Notes under the pieces: generated by a model
Databases searched by the model: none
Told to the model about the DNA's origin: nothing
The model's input: only the letters and a program-made list of their open reading frames with translations
In this document: positions 36,058 through 47,977 of the stretch, piece by piece
Layout: each line of letters opens with the position of its first letter
Position numbering within the stretch: position 1 is the first letter of the stretch
Position numbers and translations under genes: made by a program
Assembly: GCA_017590115.1 (NCBI GenBank)
Contig: JAGGNK010003335.1
Span: forward strand, 13,040,779-13,104,778
DNA: 64,000 nt
DNA from: Montifringilla adamsi
Taxonomy: Eukaryota > Chordata > Aves > Passeriformes > Passeridae
Direction of reading: 5' to 3'

Positions 36058-38832
36058 GCAGGGGAGGGGGAGGAGAAGAGGCAAATTGCTCTGCTGTTGC
36101 CTGGAATTATCTCTCCTCGACTTTCTGGAGGGTGGAGTGGAGGCAGCAGTGTCAGAGCAGCAGTGGATTCTGTGGCTGGTGCAGCCCTCACCCTGCCTGA
36201 GTCAGATGTTAATAATTATTTAGCAGTTGAGTGTGCAGAGAAAGGAGTTGGGGGGTGGAGATTGAATTTACATGCATCACTACAGTGGCCTTTAAAAGTC
36301 TTAGCATGAAAAATGCATGGCTGCCCATGCATTATTTATTCAGCAATGAATAGAATTTCCCCCAGATCAGACTCGCAGGTCAAGACTGACAAATTTGGCA
36401 GGATGGAGCCCGGTGTGTGTCAGCCCAGCAGCAGACAAGGAGGGAATGAGGGCTCCAGGGAGGTACTGCTGCATAAATCTGGTTGGGGAAGGACAGGCTG
36501 GGTTTATCCCAACCTGCACTCCCTCACCAGCCTGTGTTTAGCAGGAGGGAGTTTTGTTTATCGTTTCATTTCCCATTGGAATGGCTCCCTTTTTCCACAA
36601 GGAAAAGCCTTTTACTGCTGAGGATCTGTGGCAGAATCTCGTTGCTTTGATCCACGGAGCACCATTTGTTTCAGCTTTTCTTGTGTTCACTCTGTCATCA
36701 GCTTGAACACAACCTCGAGGCTCTCAGCTGACAAATGCCCCCAAAATTCTCTCCATCTCTCTCATTTTGCCTTTGCCAATTGTAATTCCTGTTTGAAAAT
36801 AATTTTGTGCAGTCTCTAGCCCAGCTGCCTCCAGAATACCAATGAAGCACATCTGAGGCAGCAGCTCCTGGTTTTGCTGCCTGCCTTGATCCCGATTTGG
36901 AGATGCTTCCAAAGATTTGTTCCCCTCCCATCCTCTCAGGAATGCTCTCATCCCTCCTGGAATCCAGTGCCACTCCAGACCAAGCTTGCAAGCAGGGGGG
37001 AAGAGCTGGGCCTTGGAATGAGGGGATGGTTTTGGAGCTGGATGCTCCAGCCCAATGCCAAACCCCTCAGCTAATAACTGGCAGAACTCTGTGCCTGGAA
37101 CACCACCCTGGAAAGACACATCAGAAATGCTGGGAATTCTCACCCAGCTCAGTTTTTCACCCATCTAGAAGCTGATTATGAACAAGCAGGTTTAACTTGT
37201 GTGAGGGTCTCATTACAGAGTCATTTTTAGCCCTTTTTCCTTTGAGCTCTGCTGGGGAGACCCTGATGTAGGAGAGCTCAGCTGCAGCTTTGGAAGTTTA
37301 ATAAACAGCTAGCCATTGCTGGAGGGAGGAACTGATCTGCAGGCATGGTGTTTCCCTGCCAGAGTTTTGTTTTAAGGGAGAATTGCCCCTCCTGGAGCTG
37401 CTCCAGGGAGTCTGTCCCAGCAGGACCCCACAGGACAGGACAGACAGACCCTGCCTCACCAGCAGGACCCAGTGCAGGAAAATGTTCTGGGGATGTGAGA
37501 TGGGAAAAGGGTGTGGAAGGGCATGACTTGCATGGAAATCATCACAATTTCCAGGGCATGAACCCAGCAGGGCAGAGAAGCTGAAAAGGCAGGTGGGGAC
37601 TGAAAGGGAGGGAAGGAAATCTGGGGGGAGAAGGGCTGAGAAATGCTGCTCAGAGCAGGGAGATGCTGCTGCTCCTCAGGCTGTCCCACAGGGACACAGG
37701 TCTCAGGGGACAGCTGTGTGACAGGAAGGGACAGCAAACATCCTGTGTGCAGAAGGATCTGTGCACGAGCCCTAACTCGGCACTCTGGAAGGAAATGAAA
37801 AATGAGGTTGTGTGGAGCACACGCAGTCCCTGCACACTCTGAGGAAGTGCAGAGTTTATTAGCTTGGCACTCTGTTATTCCGGGGTAAGGCCAGTGAAAT
37901 TTTCCCCACCATCACCCCTCTCACAAGTGCCATAAGTGCATAATAGACATCCTACAAGTACAGAAGCATCTCAGTAGCAATCTACTCTGGAGCTTGCTTG
38001 AAAATTGCTGTTTGCTGTAACGGGACCCAGGGGAGCACTGCTCTCTAATATTTGTTTAAAGCAGACTGGTAAAAGTAAAGTAATGCCCTGACTCACTTCT
38101 CAAGGCAGGCTGTTCCCCATAACATTGGGCAAAATTGAATTGCTGAGAGAATAGCAGCAAATGGCTCTGCTCTGGAGTGAGGGCTCCTAATCCAATCCAA
38201 ACGTGCAGGTAGAGGAGCAGGGCCTCTGGAGGAGGCAAATAACAGCTGGCATTTGGCAGGATGCTGATAGCGAGGTTGCCTGCCTAAACATGAGCTCAAT
38301 CTTAGCTGGTTTTGCTGCCTGGTTAGGATTTGGGGTGTAAAACACACTCGTGGGTTTATGAGGAAGGTGAGCAGGGGAGCCTCAGGTTGTAAATGCCAGT
38401 GGAAAGCCCAGGGGGAGGTCACTGGGCTTGCAGGGATTTCTGTGATGAAGCTGGCAGGAGAAGCAGGAATGGGATTTCCTGAGAAGAGCCAGAGGCACTG
38501 AGCTCCCCATACCCAGAGCAGTGTGTTCCCACACTTCACTGAGAGGATGAGGTGATGGAAGGGCTGCTCCACCACTCACAGCTCCCAGGGAAAGGTTGGG
38601 GAAACCTAGGCAGTCTCTGCTGCCCTTTACTAACCTCCCAGACGCATCCAGAAAACCAAAAAAAAAAAAAAAAAAAACCCCAACAATCCCCCATGCCTAA
38701 AACACCCTGCGTAGTGCTGAGGCTGCTGCTGCTTTCCCACTTGCCAGCCCATCTGATGGAGGTGACAGCTCCTGGCAGCAGTGGCTGCTCCTGGCCGTGA
38801 GTCAGCCTCTCCTTCTGTCCAGCTGCACACAC
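36058..38832. other. Unique sequence, no gene recognised
   Basis: Includes an A run at about 38660-38677. Frames up to 160 codons (38093-38575, minus) lack domains. AT-rich TTAATAATTATTTAGC near 36210 may be regulatory. Confidence 0.4.
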
Positions 38833-39277
38833 TGATGCCTTTTGGGGCTACCTAAAAACAGAGGCCAGACAAAATTAAGGAAATAAAAAGCATTTCTATT
38901 TATTGAAGGGTCTTCAGGTACATTTGGGGCAGGCAAAGTCCCCCAGGGGCTACACCCAAAATGGATGATGGGTCACAGGTTTTCATACTTTTATAAGTTT
39001 GGTCCATTTGCATATCAGGGGTTAATCTTCCAATTCCAGCTTCAGGTAATGAAGTAATTTACCCCAAGTTTGCTGCCTCCAGCTCACTTTTGTTTCCATC
39101 TCCTGGGCCTGAGGCAGTGAGGTGTCCTTGACTGCCAGGCCTGGAGAGGAATTGTTGTGTCTGCCCAAACTGGGAAAGCAGCAGCTCCCACTGTACATGG
39201 AGTTTAGAGTTCTACACTAAAGAATTACAGGATTACAAACAGATGAAAAATATAGAAGCTAAAATCCTGAGGCATCA
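38833..39277 (-). mobile_element. Solitary ERV LTR, about 445 bp
   Basis: Ends are TGATGCCTTTTGGGGCTACC on the left and CTGAGGCATCA on the right, a 7-bp inverted terminus TGATGCC/GGCATCA. On the minus strand there is a TATA-like TTATAAAAG (near 38988) and downstream AATAAATAGAAATGC (near 38905), in the correct U3-R order. That sets minus as the sense strand. The flanks CACAC and ACAGA do not give a convincing target-site duplication. A right end at 39280 is also possible. Confidence 0.82.
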
Positions 39278-39308
39278 ACAGACCTCTCACTGAGGCCTGG
39301 TGAGATTT

Positions 39309-39427
39309 CCCCTCTCTGATACCACATCCCCCCTCTCTGATATCATGTCCCACTCTCTGTTATCATGTCCCCTCTCTCTGATATCATGCCCACCCTCTCT
39401 CCTGTCATGTTCATCCCCTCTGATCCC
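39309..39427. repeat. 20-22-bp minisatellite, about 5.5 copies
   Basis: Degenerate units are of the type CCCTCTCTGATATCATGTCC. It starts about 30 bp beyond the LTR. The minus-strand frame containing DEHDRREGGHDIRERGHD is produced by it. Confidence 0.9.
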
Positions 39428-40040
39428 AAGTGCTGCCTCCTCACAAAGGCCCCTCAGTCCCTCTCTGCCTTTGGAACATGAGCAGAACTCCTCCCTGGCA
39501 ATTCCCCATAACTGTGTGTGCCTCTCAGCATTAATGTTTGCCAAGTGCTCGGAGATCCCAGCAGGGAAATTGCATTCCAGTGAAATATTAAACTACACAG
39601 ATCCCTACAACCTTGCTGGTAATCACTCAGTGACCTGAGAGGTTTTTGTGCCTCCCCAGCCTCCTGGTTTTTCTGAACAAACCACGCTTCACTGGGCCCA
39701 GGATCATCTGCAGTTCAGTTGTAAGGAATATCTCCATGCCACTTCCAGGGAGGAGAGGGCAGATAATAGAACGTAATGCAAAATATTTTCATTGCTCTGG
39801 TTGTATTTATCATCAATTCAACTCCCGTTTACAAAGAGAGAACTAAAATTACTCTCTTTAAAAAATAGATATTGGTGGAAACAATTCTGGGCATTGTTAT
39901 TGCCATTGCTCTCTGCCGTGTTCCTTGTTCCCCAAATGTTTCTGTGCAACTGCTGTGGCTGTTCAGGGCCATTTCCATAATTCACTTTTGACACACTGCT
40001 GCTTTTGCAGTGGATTTTCCTCCTTTGGGTGGTGTATTGC
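39428..40040. other. Unique sequence between minisatellite and LTR
   Basis: No gene recognised. Short frames only. Confidence 0.4.
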
Positions 40041-40424
40041 TGTCTTGGTTTGAACAGACGGGTGTCTGCTATGGAAGGCAGGAGCCTCCCTTGAAATGGA
40101 AAACGTAAACCCCCTTCCCTCCAAATTGTTATAATTTTGAAATTAAGGGGCTCTCAGGCAAAGATATGGGAGTAGGAATAACAGTTCTTTAATAGGTAAA
40201 AATTAAAATAAAAAAGCAGTAATACAAATAAACGCACTCACTGGCCATGGACAGAAGATAATTAATAATTAATGGCCCTTGAACAGAAGATGTCTCCTGG
40301 AGGGAGGATTGGGGGTGGAAGAGATAAAGAAAACTGCCCAATGAACAGCAGATAACTGCCCCACTCTGACAGATGGCAAACAGAACACACCCCCTGCCAC
40401 ATCCTGCATTTCCAACCCAAGACA
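40041..40424 (-). mobile_element. Solitary ERV LTR, 384 bp, with 5-bp target-site duplication
   Basis: Begins TGTCTTGGTTTGAACAGACG and ends CCAACCCAAGACA, with TGTCTTGG/CCAAGACA as 8-bp inverted termini. It is flanked on both sides by ATTGC (40036-40040 and 40425-40429), a clean 5-bp target-site duplication, as is common for ERVL-type insertions. It is the same family as 13152-13843 but lacks about 320 bp in the middle, between GTAATACAAATAAA and CACTCACTGGCC. Sense strand is minus. No retroviral coding sequence is attached. Confidence 0.93.
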
Positions 40425-40429
40425 ATTGC

Positions 40430-43249
40430 TCTCTCATCATCCCAGAGCAGGTGCACATCCATCCCTCCTGAATGCAGAACCTCTGCACATTCCAGGCAGC
40501 TGTGGGCTCAGGAATTCTCCATTTATCCTTAAGGACTGTGACCATTTCTGTATTGCACCCTGGGTTCTTTCAGGGCTGGGTTTTATTAGGTTATGCTGCA
40601 TCACAAAACCCTAAAACCCAACATTTTGGGGGGAGAGATTTCTTACAACACTTTCTAATTAATAAGTTCTACATGAAGGTCTCCAAATGTACATCACTAA
40701 ATGAGGTTTGTAGCACTCCTTGGAGGTGTATAAATATAATTATTACCACTTTATGGGTAAGGAATCCAAATTATGAGGGGGAGAGGTGACCTATCTAAGG
40801 TCATGCCAGAACTACCTTGAAGAGGACTTGATAACATGAAATCAAATATATCTCTGACCTCCTAAATCTCACTTCATTAATTTTAACACTGAAAGATGCA
40901 TCCTCCTTATCCAGAGGGCTGGCCATGGATGTACCACTGGGGCTTTTTCCTGTGGATCAAACATTCTGTGAGCTGTGCTGAGCCTGACTGGAGTTCTGTG
41001 TCTTGGCTACTTAATGATTCAAAGCACAGAGATCAGTTTTCTGTGTTTGAAAGTGTAATTTCTAATGTAAGGAACATTGAGTCATCCCAAAAATGGTTCT
41101 TTCATGCATTTAGTGAGATGTGAAGGTTGTGTCTGTGCTGCCCTGAGATCTCTGAGAGCTGGGGGTACCTGCTCAGAGTTCTCCTGTGAACCCTGCAGAG
41201 CTGAGAGCTTGTTTGTGTCCCCACAGCCAGAGTGAATCAGTGCACTTTAATTCCAGAGCTGTTCCTTTTGTGTCCACCTCTTCCTAACCTTCAATTATGT
41301 CTTCACGCTCCCTCTGTAATTGCCCACAAATTCAGTTGTGTGGCCCAAATCAAAGGCAAAGGCACGAGCTGTGTTAAGGGCAATTATCTCCAGCAAAGTG
41401 AGCAGGTTCTGGTGAACTCTGCTATTAGACAGGAGCTTATTCCACACTAAGCTTGCCCTAACTGTGCTTTCTCCTCCAAGGAGCACTAACAGGTCATCAG
41501 GATGCCAGAGGATTTCAGCCTTGGAGGCATCAAGGCAGCCCAATCCATTGCTCAGGGTTGGGAGTTCATTAGAAAGGAATAGCTGATGGTTTTGTCTGCT
41601 TCACAGCCCCTTCTTCTGGAGGGTCTCACATCTGAGCATATCAAAGGGCTGAAATATTAATTAAGGCATCTGATACCCTGCCAAATTAGTGAGCATTTCC
41701 CAAATGGAAATGGAGCTCTCAAAGTCCAGTTTGTCCAAAGCCACTCTGAACATCAGTGGGCAAAGATCACAAAAGCCAAGGGAGGGGAAAAGCCTGTGGG
41801 AACATCGAGTCACTCCCCTTTTAATGTAGGATTATCCTCCAAGAATAATGGGCTGCGCTGTAGGCAGCAGAGGTTTTTAAAACTCCTTTAAAAAAATTAA
41901 GAGCCTTTGGGTGATTTTTCAGTGCTGCCAAGTGAGAAATCAGTCTGGACCCTTACTTTTTATAAAAAAAGAAAACGCCCTCATGAGCGTGAGGGACTCT
42001 TGGGTGGTTAGGGAACTTCTAGATCTGTGAGAGAAAAGTTCTCCCTTCTAGACAGCAGCAGAGATTTCAGCAGGCAGCAGGGGATTTCTGCATTTCATTT
42101 CTGAATTGCACCAGGTTTCCGTGGGATTCCCAAGGGAGACCCAAACCGAGAGAGCCTTGTGTTGGACATAACACCCAACAGCCCCAAGCCCCCTGAGCTG
42201 GTGCTTTCCATCCCCAGCAAGCCCCAGGCATGAGGAAGTTTGTGTGCACAGTGGATTTTGGGGGAATGAGTGGTCAGGGAGGTGCTGGAACAGCCAGGTG
42301 ATGGTTTCTGTCTGAGTTGGGATCAGTTTGCACCTATTACAGATATTCCTCATCTCTGCTGTGTTCCCAGCTTGGTATTTGGAGTTCCAGATGATTCTCC
42401 TGCATGTTAAAACCTCTTGCTGTGTGTGGCCAGGCAGTGGGGTGTATTTATCAGCTGGAAGCACCTGCAGGGAGCAGCTGCATTTCCCATTCTGCTGTGC
42501 TGGGAAGTGTCCCTCAGATTGATTCTTTTTAATAAACATCACACAGATGAGGGAAAATCCACATGGAAAATGCTGCTGTTTTCATTTTCACAGCCCAGTG
42601 CAGCATCTTCTAAGAGACAGATAAGGAAATTGTACCACTGTGTCAAAATCTACTTGGAAACTGAATCAGAAAATAATCACAGTTTAAGAGAAAACTGCAT
42701 CAAATTCCAGGAATAAAGGACACCTTTTTATGAGCTGAAGGTCTCTGAATAATCCATTATCTGGAATCTGCAGAGGATTCAATAGGAGAGCCATTGCTGT
42801 ATTTCCTTTATACTTACTGGAATTCAATTTCGTTTTGTATTCTTCTTTGACATTAAAATATTGATGTTTACATCACTGCTCCACCTCAGTGCCAAAGCTG
42901 GGAATGGGAAGACAGTGGACTGCAGATAACATGTAAATTAGGGGGAAAATAAATTCCCTTCTGGGAGATTTATGGCTCCCAGTGGTTTGTACTGCTTAGA
43001 AACGGAATCTCCTGTTTTTACAGCTCAGGATAGGAATCTGTTTAGGATTTCAGACCTGGGTTGAAAGAGCCTTGCACTTTCTTTTTAATTTCCTTGCAGT
43101 CAATGTTTCTGGTCAGGATAATCCTTGCATTGACAGGGCTGGAGAGTGTCATCTCTCTGACAGAACAATTCCAGTTCTGTGTGATCCACATCAAACCTCC
43201 CTGCCAGCCACTGCCAGCTCCCCCAGGTTCCTCAGAGCGAGCCTGGATT
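40430..43249. other. Unique sequence, possible exon-like segment near 43.1 kb
   Basis: No recognised gene. A cysteine-bearing open segment after a strong acceptor-like tract at 43061-43100 is described as a finding. A 164-codon minus-strand frame (42048-42542) has no domain. Confidence 0.4.
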
Positions 43250-43344
43250 CAGGTTCCATCTTTCCAAGGGACAGTGGAAGGTGTCCCTGCCCAAGGGGGC
43301 ATTGTTGGGGTCTCTCCCAACCCAAACCATTCTGGGATTCCATG
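43250..43344 (+). mobile_element. CR1 LINE 3' end, short fragment
   Basis: GACAGTGGAAGGTGTCCCTG, then GGTCTCTCCCAACCCAAACC, ATTCTGGGATTCCATGA. This is the last part of a CR1 3' end with tail. The middle (ATGATCTTTAAG) is replaced by diverged sequence. Confidence 0.82.
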
Positions 43345-44623
43345 ACCTACAGTCAGCACATCCCAGCTCTAAACCTCAGCAACTCAGGGAATACAGCACA
43401 CCAGTTCACCTCATCCTGATCTAAATCAGGATTTCCTGACTGTCACTTGTTACAATGGTAAAATGCCCTGGTTAAAAAAAAAAAAAAAAAAAAGAAAATT
43501 AATTTTATTTCTAATTTAATTTTGCTAAATTCAGCTGGTAACTCAATACCTTTGCTTGTTAAAGGATGCTCTTGTATCAAATGTTCTCCCTGTGTAGGTA
43601 CTGACAAACTGGGATTAAATTGTCTCTTAATCTTCTTTTAATGAGCTTAATTGAACATTGTAATATCAGTTGAATCTCCCACAAAAAAGCCACCTCTCGA
43701 TAACTGATTTTCCAAAGAACCTTAAAGCCTCAAGAGCAAGGAAAGTGTCCCAACTCCTCCCTCTTCTTTTGTATTTCTGGCCTCTACTAAATAAAAACAA
43801 AATATTTGGCAAGGAATTTCTCTCATTTCCAAGGCAGGTTGATGATGTGAGGAGTCAAAACATTGGAAGTCCCCCATGGAGCCAAGGCTGGCACTGAATT
43901 CAGGAATAATGAAAGAAATTGAATAAATTCTGAGAAATGTGGATAGGAGATATCCTCAAAGATCACTGGGAAGAGCCATTAAATGCTGGCTGGTTCTCTA
44001 TTAGCACTTTCACACATGGTAATTGCTTTTCTCTCTTTGGGGCTGTTTTAAGGGATCTCTGGCTCCCTTTCCTGATGGCAGAGAAGCTTCTGCCAGGCTC
44101 CCTCTCCTCTCTGAGTGGGAAAATCCTCCCTGAGTGCCTCTGAGTCCCTCCCCGGGGATTTCCTGGGGCAGGAATCGCTGCCCTGGCTGTGCCAGAGCAG
44201 GGCTGAGGCTGGAATCACAGTTTAATCCCAGAGTTTAATCCTGAGTTCTGTGGTGTGACAGGAGCCACGCCTGGTCTTTCATGTTCCATTTCCTTAAGGA
44301 TTCACAGGTGCTTTTTCTTCTTTTTCTTTTTTTTCCCCTCTTTTCCCCTCTGAGGTCTTTTCAAAGTCTCTCTTTTTCTGTTTGCACTTGTAAGAGTCTC
44401 CGCGACATCAAATGCTGGGTGTTGCTGCCTCTGTAATTCCAGGTTAAACACACGAAGGGATGGGATGTAAACATCAGGAGAGGTTTCATTCCCCAGAGAG
44501 CCACCAAAGCTGAGCAGAACACGGCTCCCAGGCAGCTTTGTCAGGTGTTTTATTGACTCCTGACAAAGAGGAGAGCCTGCTGACCTCTTCACTGCTAATC
44601 AATCCCACATCCACTGCTCAGAG
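43345..44623. other. Unique AT-rich sequence, no gene
   Basis: Contains an A run (43474-43493) and a pyrimidine tract (44312-44350). The lysine-rich end of a minus-strand frame comes from the latter. Nothing else recognised. Confidence 0.4.
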
Positions 44624-44830
44624 CATGGAATCCCAGTGTTGGTGAGGTTGGAAAAGAGCTCCAAGGCCATCCAGTCCAAGCTGGGTCCATCCCCACCTTG
44701 TCCCCAGCCCAGAGCACTGAGTGCCACCTCCAGGAATTCCTTGGGTACTCCAAACCTCCCTGGGCAGCCCCTGCCAACCCTTTCCATGAAGAAATTCTTC
44801 CTGAGGAAGAATGAACCCTTCAGGGAAGTC
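44624..44830 (-). mobile_element. CR1 LINE 3' end, antisense, different subfamily
   Basis: ATGGAATCCCAGTGTTGGTG, GAGGTTGGAAAAGAGCTCC, AAGGCCATCCAGTCCAAG, then GAGTGCCACCTCCAGG, CCTCCCTGGGCAGCCCCTGC and ATGAAGAAATTCTTCCTGAG. This follows the antisense order of a CR1 subfamily of the 'AGGTTGGAAAAGACCT...AGTCCAACC' type, unlike the 'TTTGGGTTGGAAGGGACC' copies nearby. Confidence 0.88.
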
Positions 44831-46690
44831 CCTGCATGAACACAGCTGCTGCACGCATCTTCCTGCCCTCTTAAAAGACTATCTTTTAGTTTTAAATTTT
44901 AATTTTTAGCATTTTTCTGTTTCAAATCTCACAGCAACGCTGTGGAACACTACCAGTACCAAACAAATCAGGAACTTGGGAGCAATGCTGAGCTGAACCT
45001 TGACTGTCAGCTTTGCTTTGCTGCCTCTCCCTCTTTCTTCAGTCGTTTTGCTGAGGTGCCAAAAGTGACAGAGCCAGTGGATGTGTGAAGTCACAGCCCC
45101 TCACACGGGTGTGTCCAGTTGGGAATTGACAGTTCCCTGGGAACTGACAGCTCCCTGGGAATCTGGTTCCCTGTGAAGCCCTGCCCTGCCATGGGGAGGG
45201 TTTGAAATGGGATCACAAGCAGTGTCTGATGGAGAACACTCCTGTCCCTGTCCCTGGTGTTGATCCTCTCTGTGTTCCCAGCTGTCATGAGGATATTTTC
45301 CTTCAGGTGTTGCTGGGTTTGGAGTTCTCACTTCCACAGAGCATTTCCCGGAGCTGCCAATCCATGGAGTTATTGGTGTTTTCCCATCTTCACTCCTCCC
45401 CAAACCTCTCACACCAAATCCATCCCCAAAAACAGCCTCCTGCTCTTCCACTCCCACTTCCACATACTGCCAGAAACCAGCAGCAAAATAAAACAAAATA
45501 AAACTTCCATTCCATTTCATTGGAATGTTCTGAATGCAAAAAGCCTTGGTGGAAAAGAAGGTGGGAGCCCGTGGAATTGCAGGTCTTACATCTGTGCAGC
45601 CCCAGGTGGCTTTGAGGGCAGACTGGACCTTACAGCTGGAAAAAAAAAAAACAAAACAAAAACAACCCAAACAAACAACCAGCTGTAAACATTGAAAAAT
45701 CAAAGGTGTGCTGCTCTGAAAAGTTTAAGGATATTTAGAATAGATTCAGGAACATATCACTGCATGTTGGTGTATTTTTTCCTTGCTGATATGTTTCTTA
45801 TTGCCCATTCATCTTCTAATTAGCAAACTGGTGGAATCAATCCCTGTTTCCAGCAGCTTGGTCTGTAGTTCTTGAGAGAACGGCCTGGAAATGCAGCACA
45901 ATAATGTTTATCAGGTATTTCCCATTCTCTGGCAGACAAAGAAAGATTCCTGGAAAGGGTTGCTGGTGCTGTTCAGTAAAGTTGTTGCCCATTTTTTGGG
46001 GTATTTGAAGTTCTGAATCAGCCCCTGGGCTCCACTACTCATCCTCACCCCATGGAATATTGATTATTTACATCCCAGCTGCCTTGAAATTACAGCAGAT
46101 GAGAAGGTGAGGGGGAAAATCGAGATTCCCAAGGGAAGGTCAGGTTCCTTTCCACTGCCAGTGTCCTTCAGGAAATGAGGATTTGGATTTGTTGTTCTTG
46201 AGGGAAACTCTTCATCACAAGCTGAAATGCTTTGTTGGATTTTCTGATGGAGGGGAAAAAAGAAGGTGGAAGGAAAGAAAACAGCACCAAGGAGTCCAAA
46301 ATAATAAAAGAAAAAGGGGAAAAAATATCAAGGATGACACACAAAAGAAATGCAGAGCTGTAAGGAGAAATAAAATGTTAGGTATTAAATTGGGAGGAGG
46401 AAAAGGAGAATTCAGCCATAATTGAAGGAAAACAAGAGCAGCACAGGCCAAAAAACACTGGGAATCACAGACAATATATCCCTGTCTTAAACATTAATTA
46501 ATATTCCAGTGAGTGAGAATGAATTATTTGTACTCCACAGCCCATTTAATGTTTTCCTGGTACACACCCAGAATGCTGATGCTGGTTATTGTGATTATTG
46601 CCATTGTTAGGAGCAGTAGCTGCTTTCTGGGGAGGGCTGACAGCAGAGCTGTCCTGTCCCTTCCTCCTCTGTGCTGAACCTCTGCAGGAT
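44831..46690. other. Unique sequence, no gene recognised
   Basis: A 200-codon minus-strand frame (45101-45703) has low-complexity and Gly/Pro/Ser-rich parts and no domain. A 17-bp direct repeat of the type CTGACAGCTCCCTGGGAA lies at about 45127-45161. Plus-strand sequence 46230-46440 is A/G-rich (Lys/Arg-rich frame). Confidence 0.4.
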
Positions 46691-46856
46691 GGAATGAAAT
46701 CAGGGAATGAAATCAGAGAATGAATGAAATCAGAGAATGAATGAAATCAGGGAATGAAATCAGAGAATGAATGATATAATAGAATGAATTAAATCAGGGA
46801 ATGAAATCAGAGAATGAATGAAATCAGAGAATGAATGAAATCAGGGAATGAATTCA
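46691..46856. repeat. 14/18-bp tandem array (AATGAAATCAGRGAATGA)
   Basis: About ten interleaved units alternate GGAATGAAATCAG with AGAATGAATGAAATCAG, with one decayed unit (ATGATATAATAGAATG) in the middle. Confidence 0.94.
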
Positions 46857-46939
46857 GGCCCACTGGTCCCAGCCCAGCCCTGGGGTCCCCTGGTGTGGCA
46901 TCAGAGCCTGGTGCTGCTGAGCAGGAGCTGAGCAGCCAC

Positions 46940-47045
46940 TGCTGCCCCTGCCAGGGTCACTGTCACTGCTGCCACTGTCACTGTCACTGCTGCCCCTGCC
47001 AGGGTCACTGTCACTGCTGCCCCTGCCAGGGTCACTGCTGTCACA
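46940..47045. repeat. 27-bp minisatellite, about 3-4 copies
   Basis: Units contain TGCTGCCCCTGCCAGGGTCA and CTGTCACTGC. A partial unit (GCCACTGTCACTGTCACTGC) has an extra CACTGT. The His/Cys-rich plus-strand frame (CHCCPCQGHCH) reflects the repeat only. Confidence 0.93.
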
Positions 47046-47091
47046 GGGCTGGAGCAGGGGAGGAGGAGGGAAAACATCCTGTGAGGGGATC

Positions 47092-47610
47092 ATTATGGAA
47101 GTGCAGAGTGGTTTGGGTTGGAAGGGACCTTAAACATTTTCTCTATCCCCTCCTGCCATGGCAGGGACACCTTCCACTGTCCCAGTGGCTCAGAGCCCCA
47201 TCCAGCCTGGCCTTGGGCACTGCCAGGGATCCAGGGGCAGCCACAGCTGCTCTGGGCACTGTGCCAGGGCCTGCCCACCCTCACAGGGAACAATTCCTTC
47301 TCAAAATCCCATCTAACCCAGCTCTCTGTCAGTGTGAATCCATGACCCTTGTCTTGTCACTCCATCCCTTGTAAAATCTCTCTCCATCTTCCTTGTAGCC
47401 CCTTCAGGCACTGTGAGGCCACAACTGTGTCACCCCAGAGCTCCTCCTGCCCAGGTGAACAATCCCAGCTCTCCCAGCAGAGCTGCTCCATCCCTCTGCT
47501 CCCTGGTGCTTCCTCTGGGCTCTCTCCAGCAGATCCAGCTCCTTGCAGGGCTGGGCCAGCAGCTCCCTGCTCCCAGGGCAGCAGAGGGGCTGGGATGGCA
47601 CAGGGAACTG
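47092..47610 (-). mobile_element. CR1 LINE, antisense, longest copy in the window (about 520 bp)
   Basis: The antisense 3' end starts near 47092 (GGTTTGGGTTGGAAGGGACC, TTAAACATTTTCTCTA, CCATGGCAGGGACACC). It continues through CTGGCCTTGGGCACTGCC, TGACCCTTGTCTTGTCAC, CATCTTCCTTGTAGCCCC, TTCAGGCACTGTGAGG, and CTCTGGGCTCTCTCCAGCAG to the minisatellite border. The part beyond 47340 lies upstream of the usual short 3' fragments. No reverse-transcriptase domain is reached. Confidence 0.9.
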
Positions 47611-47632
47611 CAGGCTCCCGCTGGGGAGCAGG

Positions 47633-47977
47633 GCTCATTTTGGGAGCTGGCAGGGCCCATTTTTTGGGAGCTGGCAGGGCTTGTTTTGGGAGCTGGCAGG
47701 ACCCATTCTGGGAGATGGCAGGGCCCATTTTGGGAGCCCCTGGCAGGGCCCATATTTTGGGAGCTGGCAGAGCCCATTTTTTGGGAGCTGGCAGGGCCCA
47801 TTTTTTGGATCTGGCATGGCTCATTTTGGGATCTGGCATGGCTCATTTTGGCAGCTGGCATGGCCCATATTTTGGGAGCTAACAGAGCCCATTTTGGGAG
47901 GTGACAGGGCCCATTTGGGAGCTGGCATGACCCATATTTTGGGAGCTGGCAGAGCCCATTTTTTGGGAGCTGGCAGG
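47633..47977. repeat. 22-25-bp minisatellite, about 15 copies, open in all six frames
   Basis: Units are of the type GCCCATTTTGGGAGCTGGCAG with variable T count and single-base changes. The array directly abuts the CR1 copy at 47092-47610 and may have grown from its 5' edge. Unit lengths vary and stops are absent, so no frame meets a stop between 47635 and 47817 on either strand. The array therefore lies in three plus-strand and three minus-strand frames. These frames are by-products of the repeat. Confidence 0.96.

Noticed and set aside
35784..36084. Lys-rich and Phe/Leu-rich frames near 35.9 kb
   Set aside because: They come from an A/C-rich low-complexity tract.
46854..47093. Collagen- or His/Cys-rich-looking frames (CHCCPCQGHCH; DSDPGRGSSD)
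   Set aside because: They are translations of a 27-bp tandem repeat on each strand.
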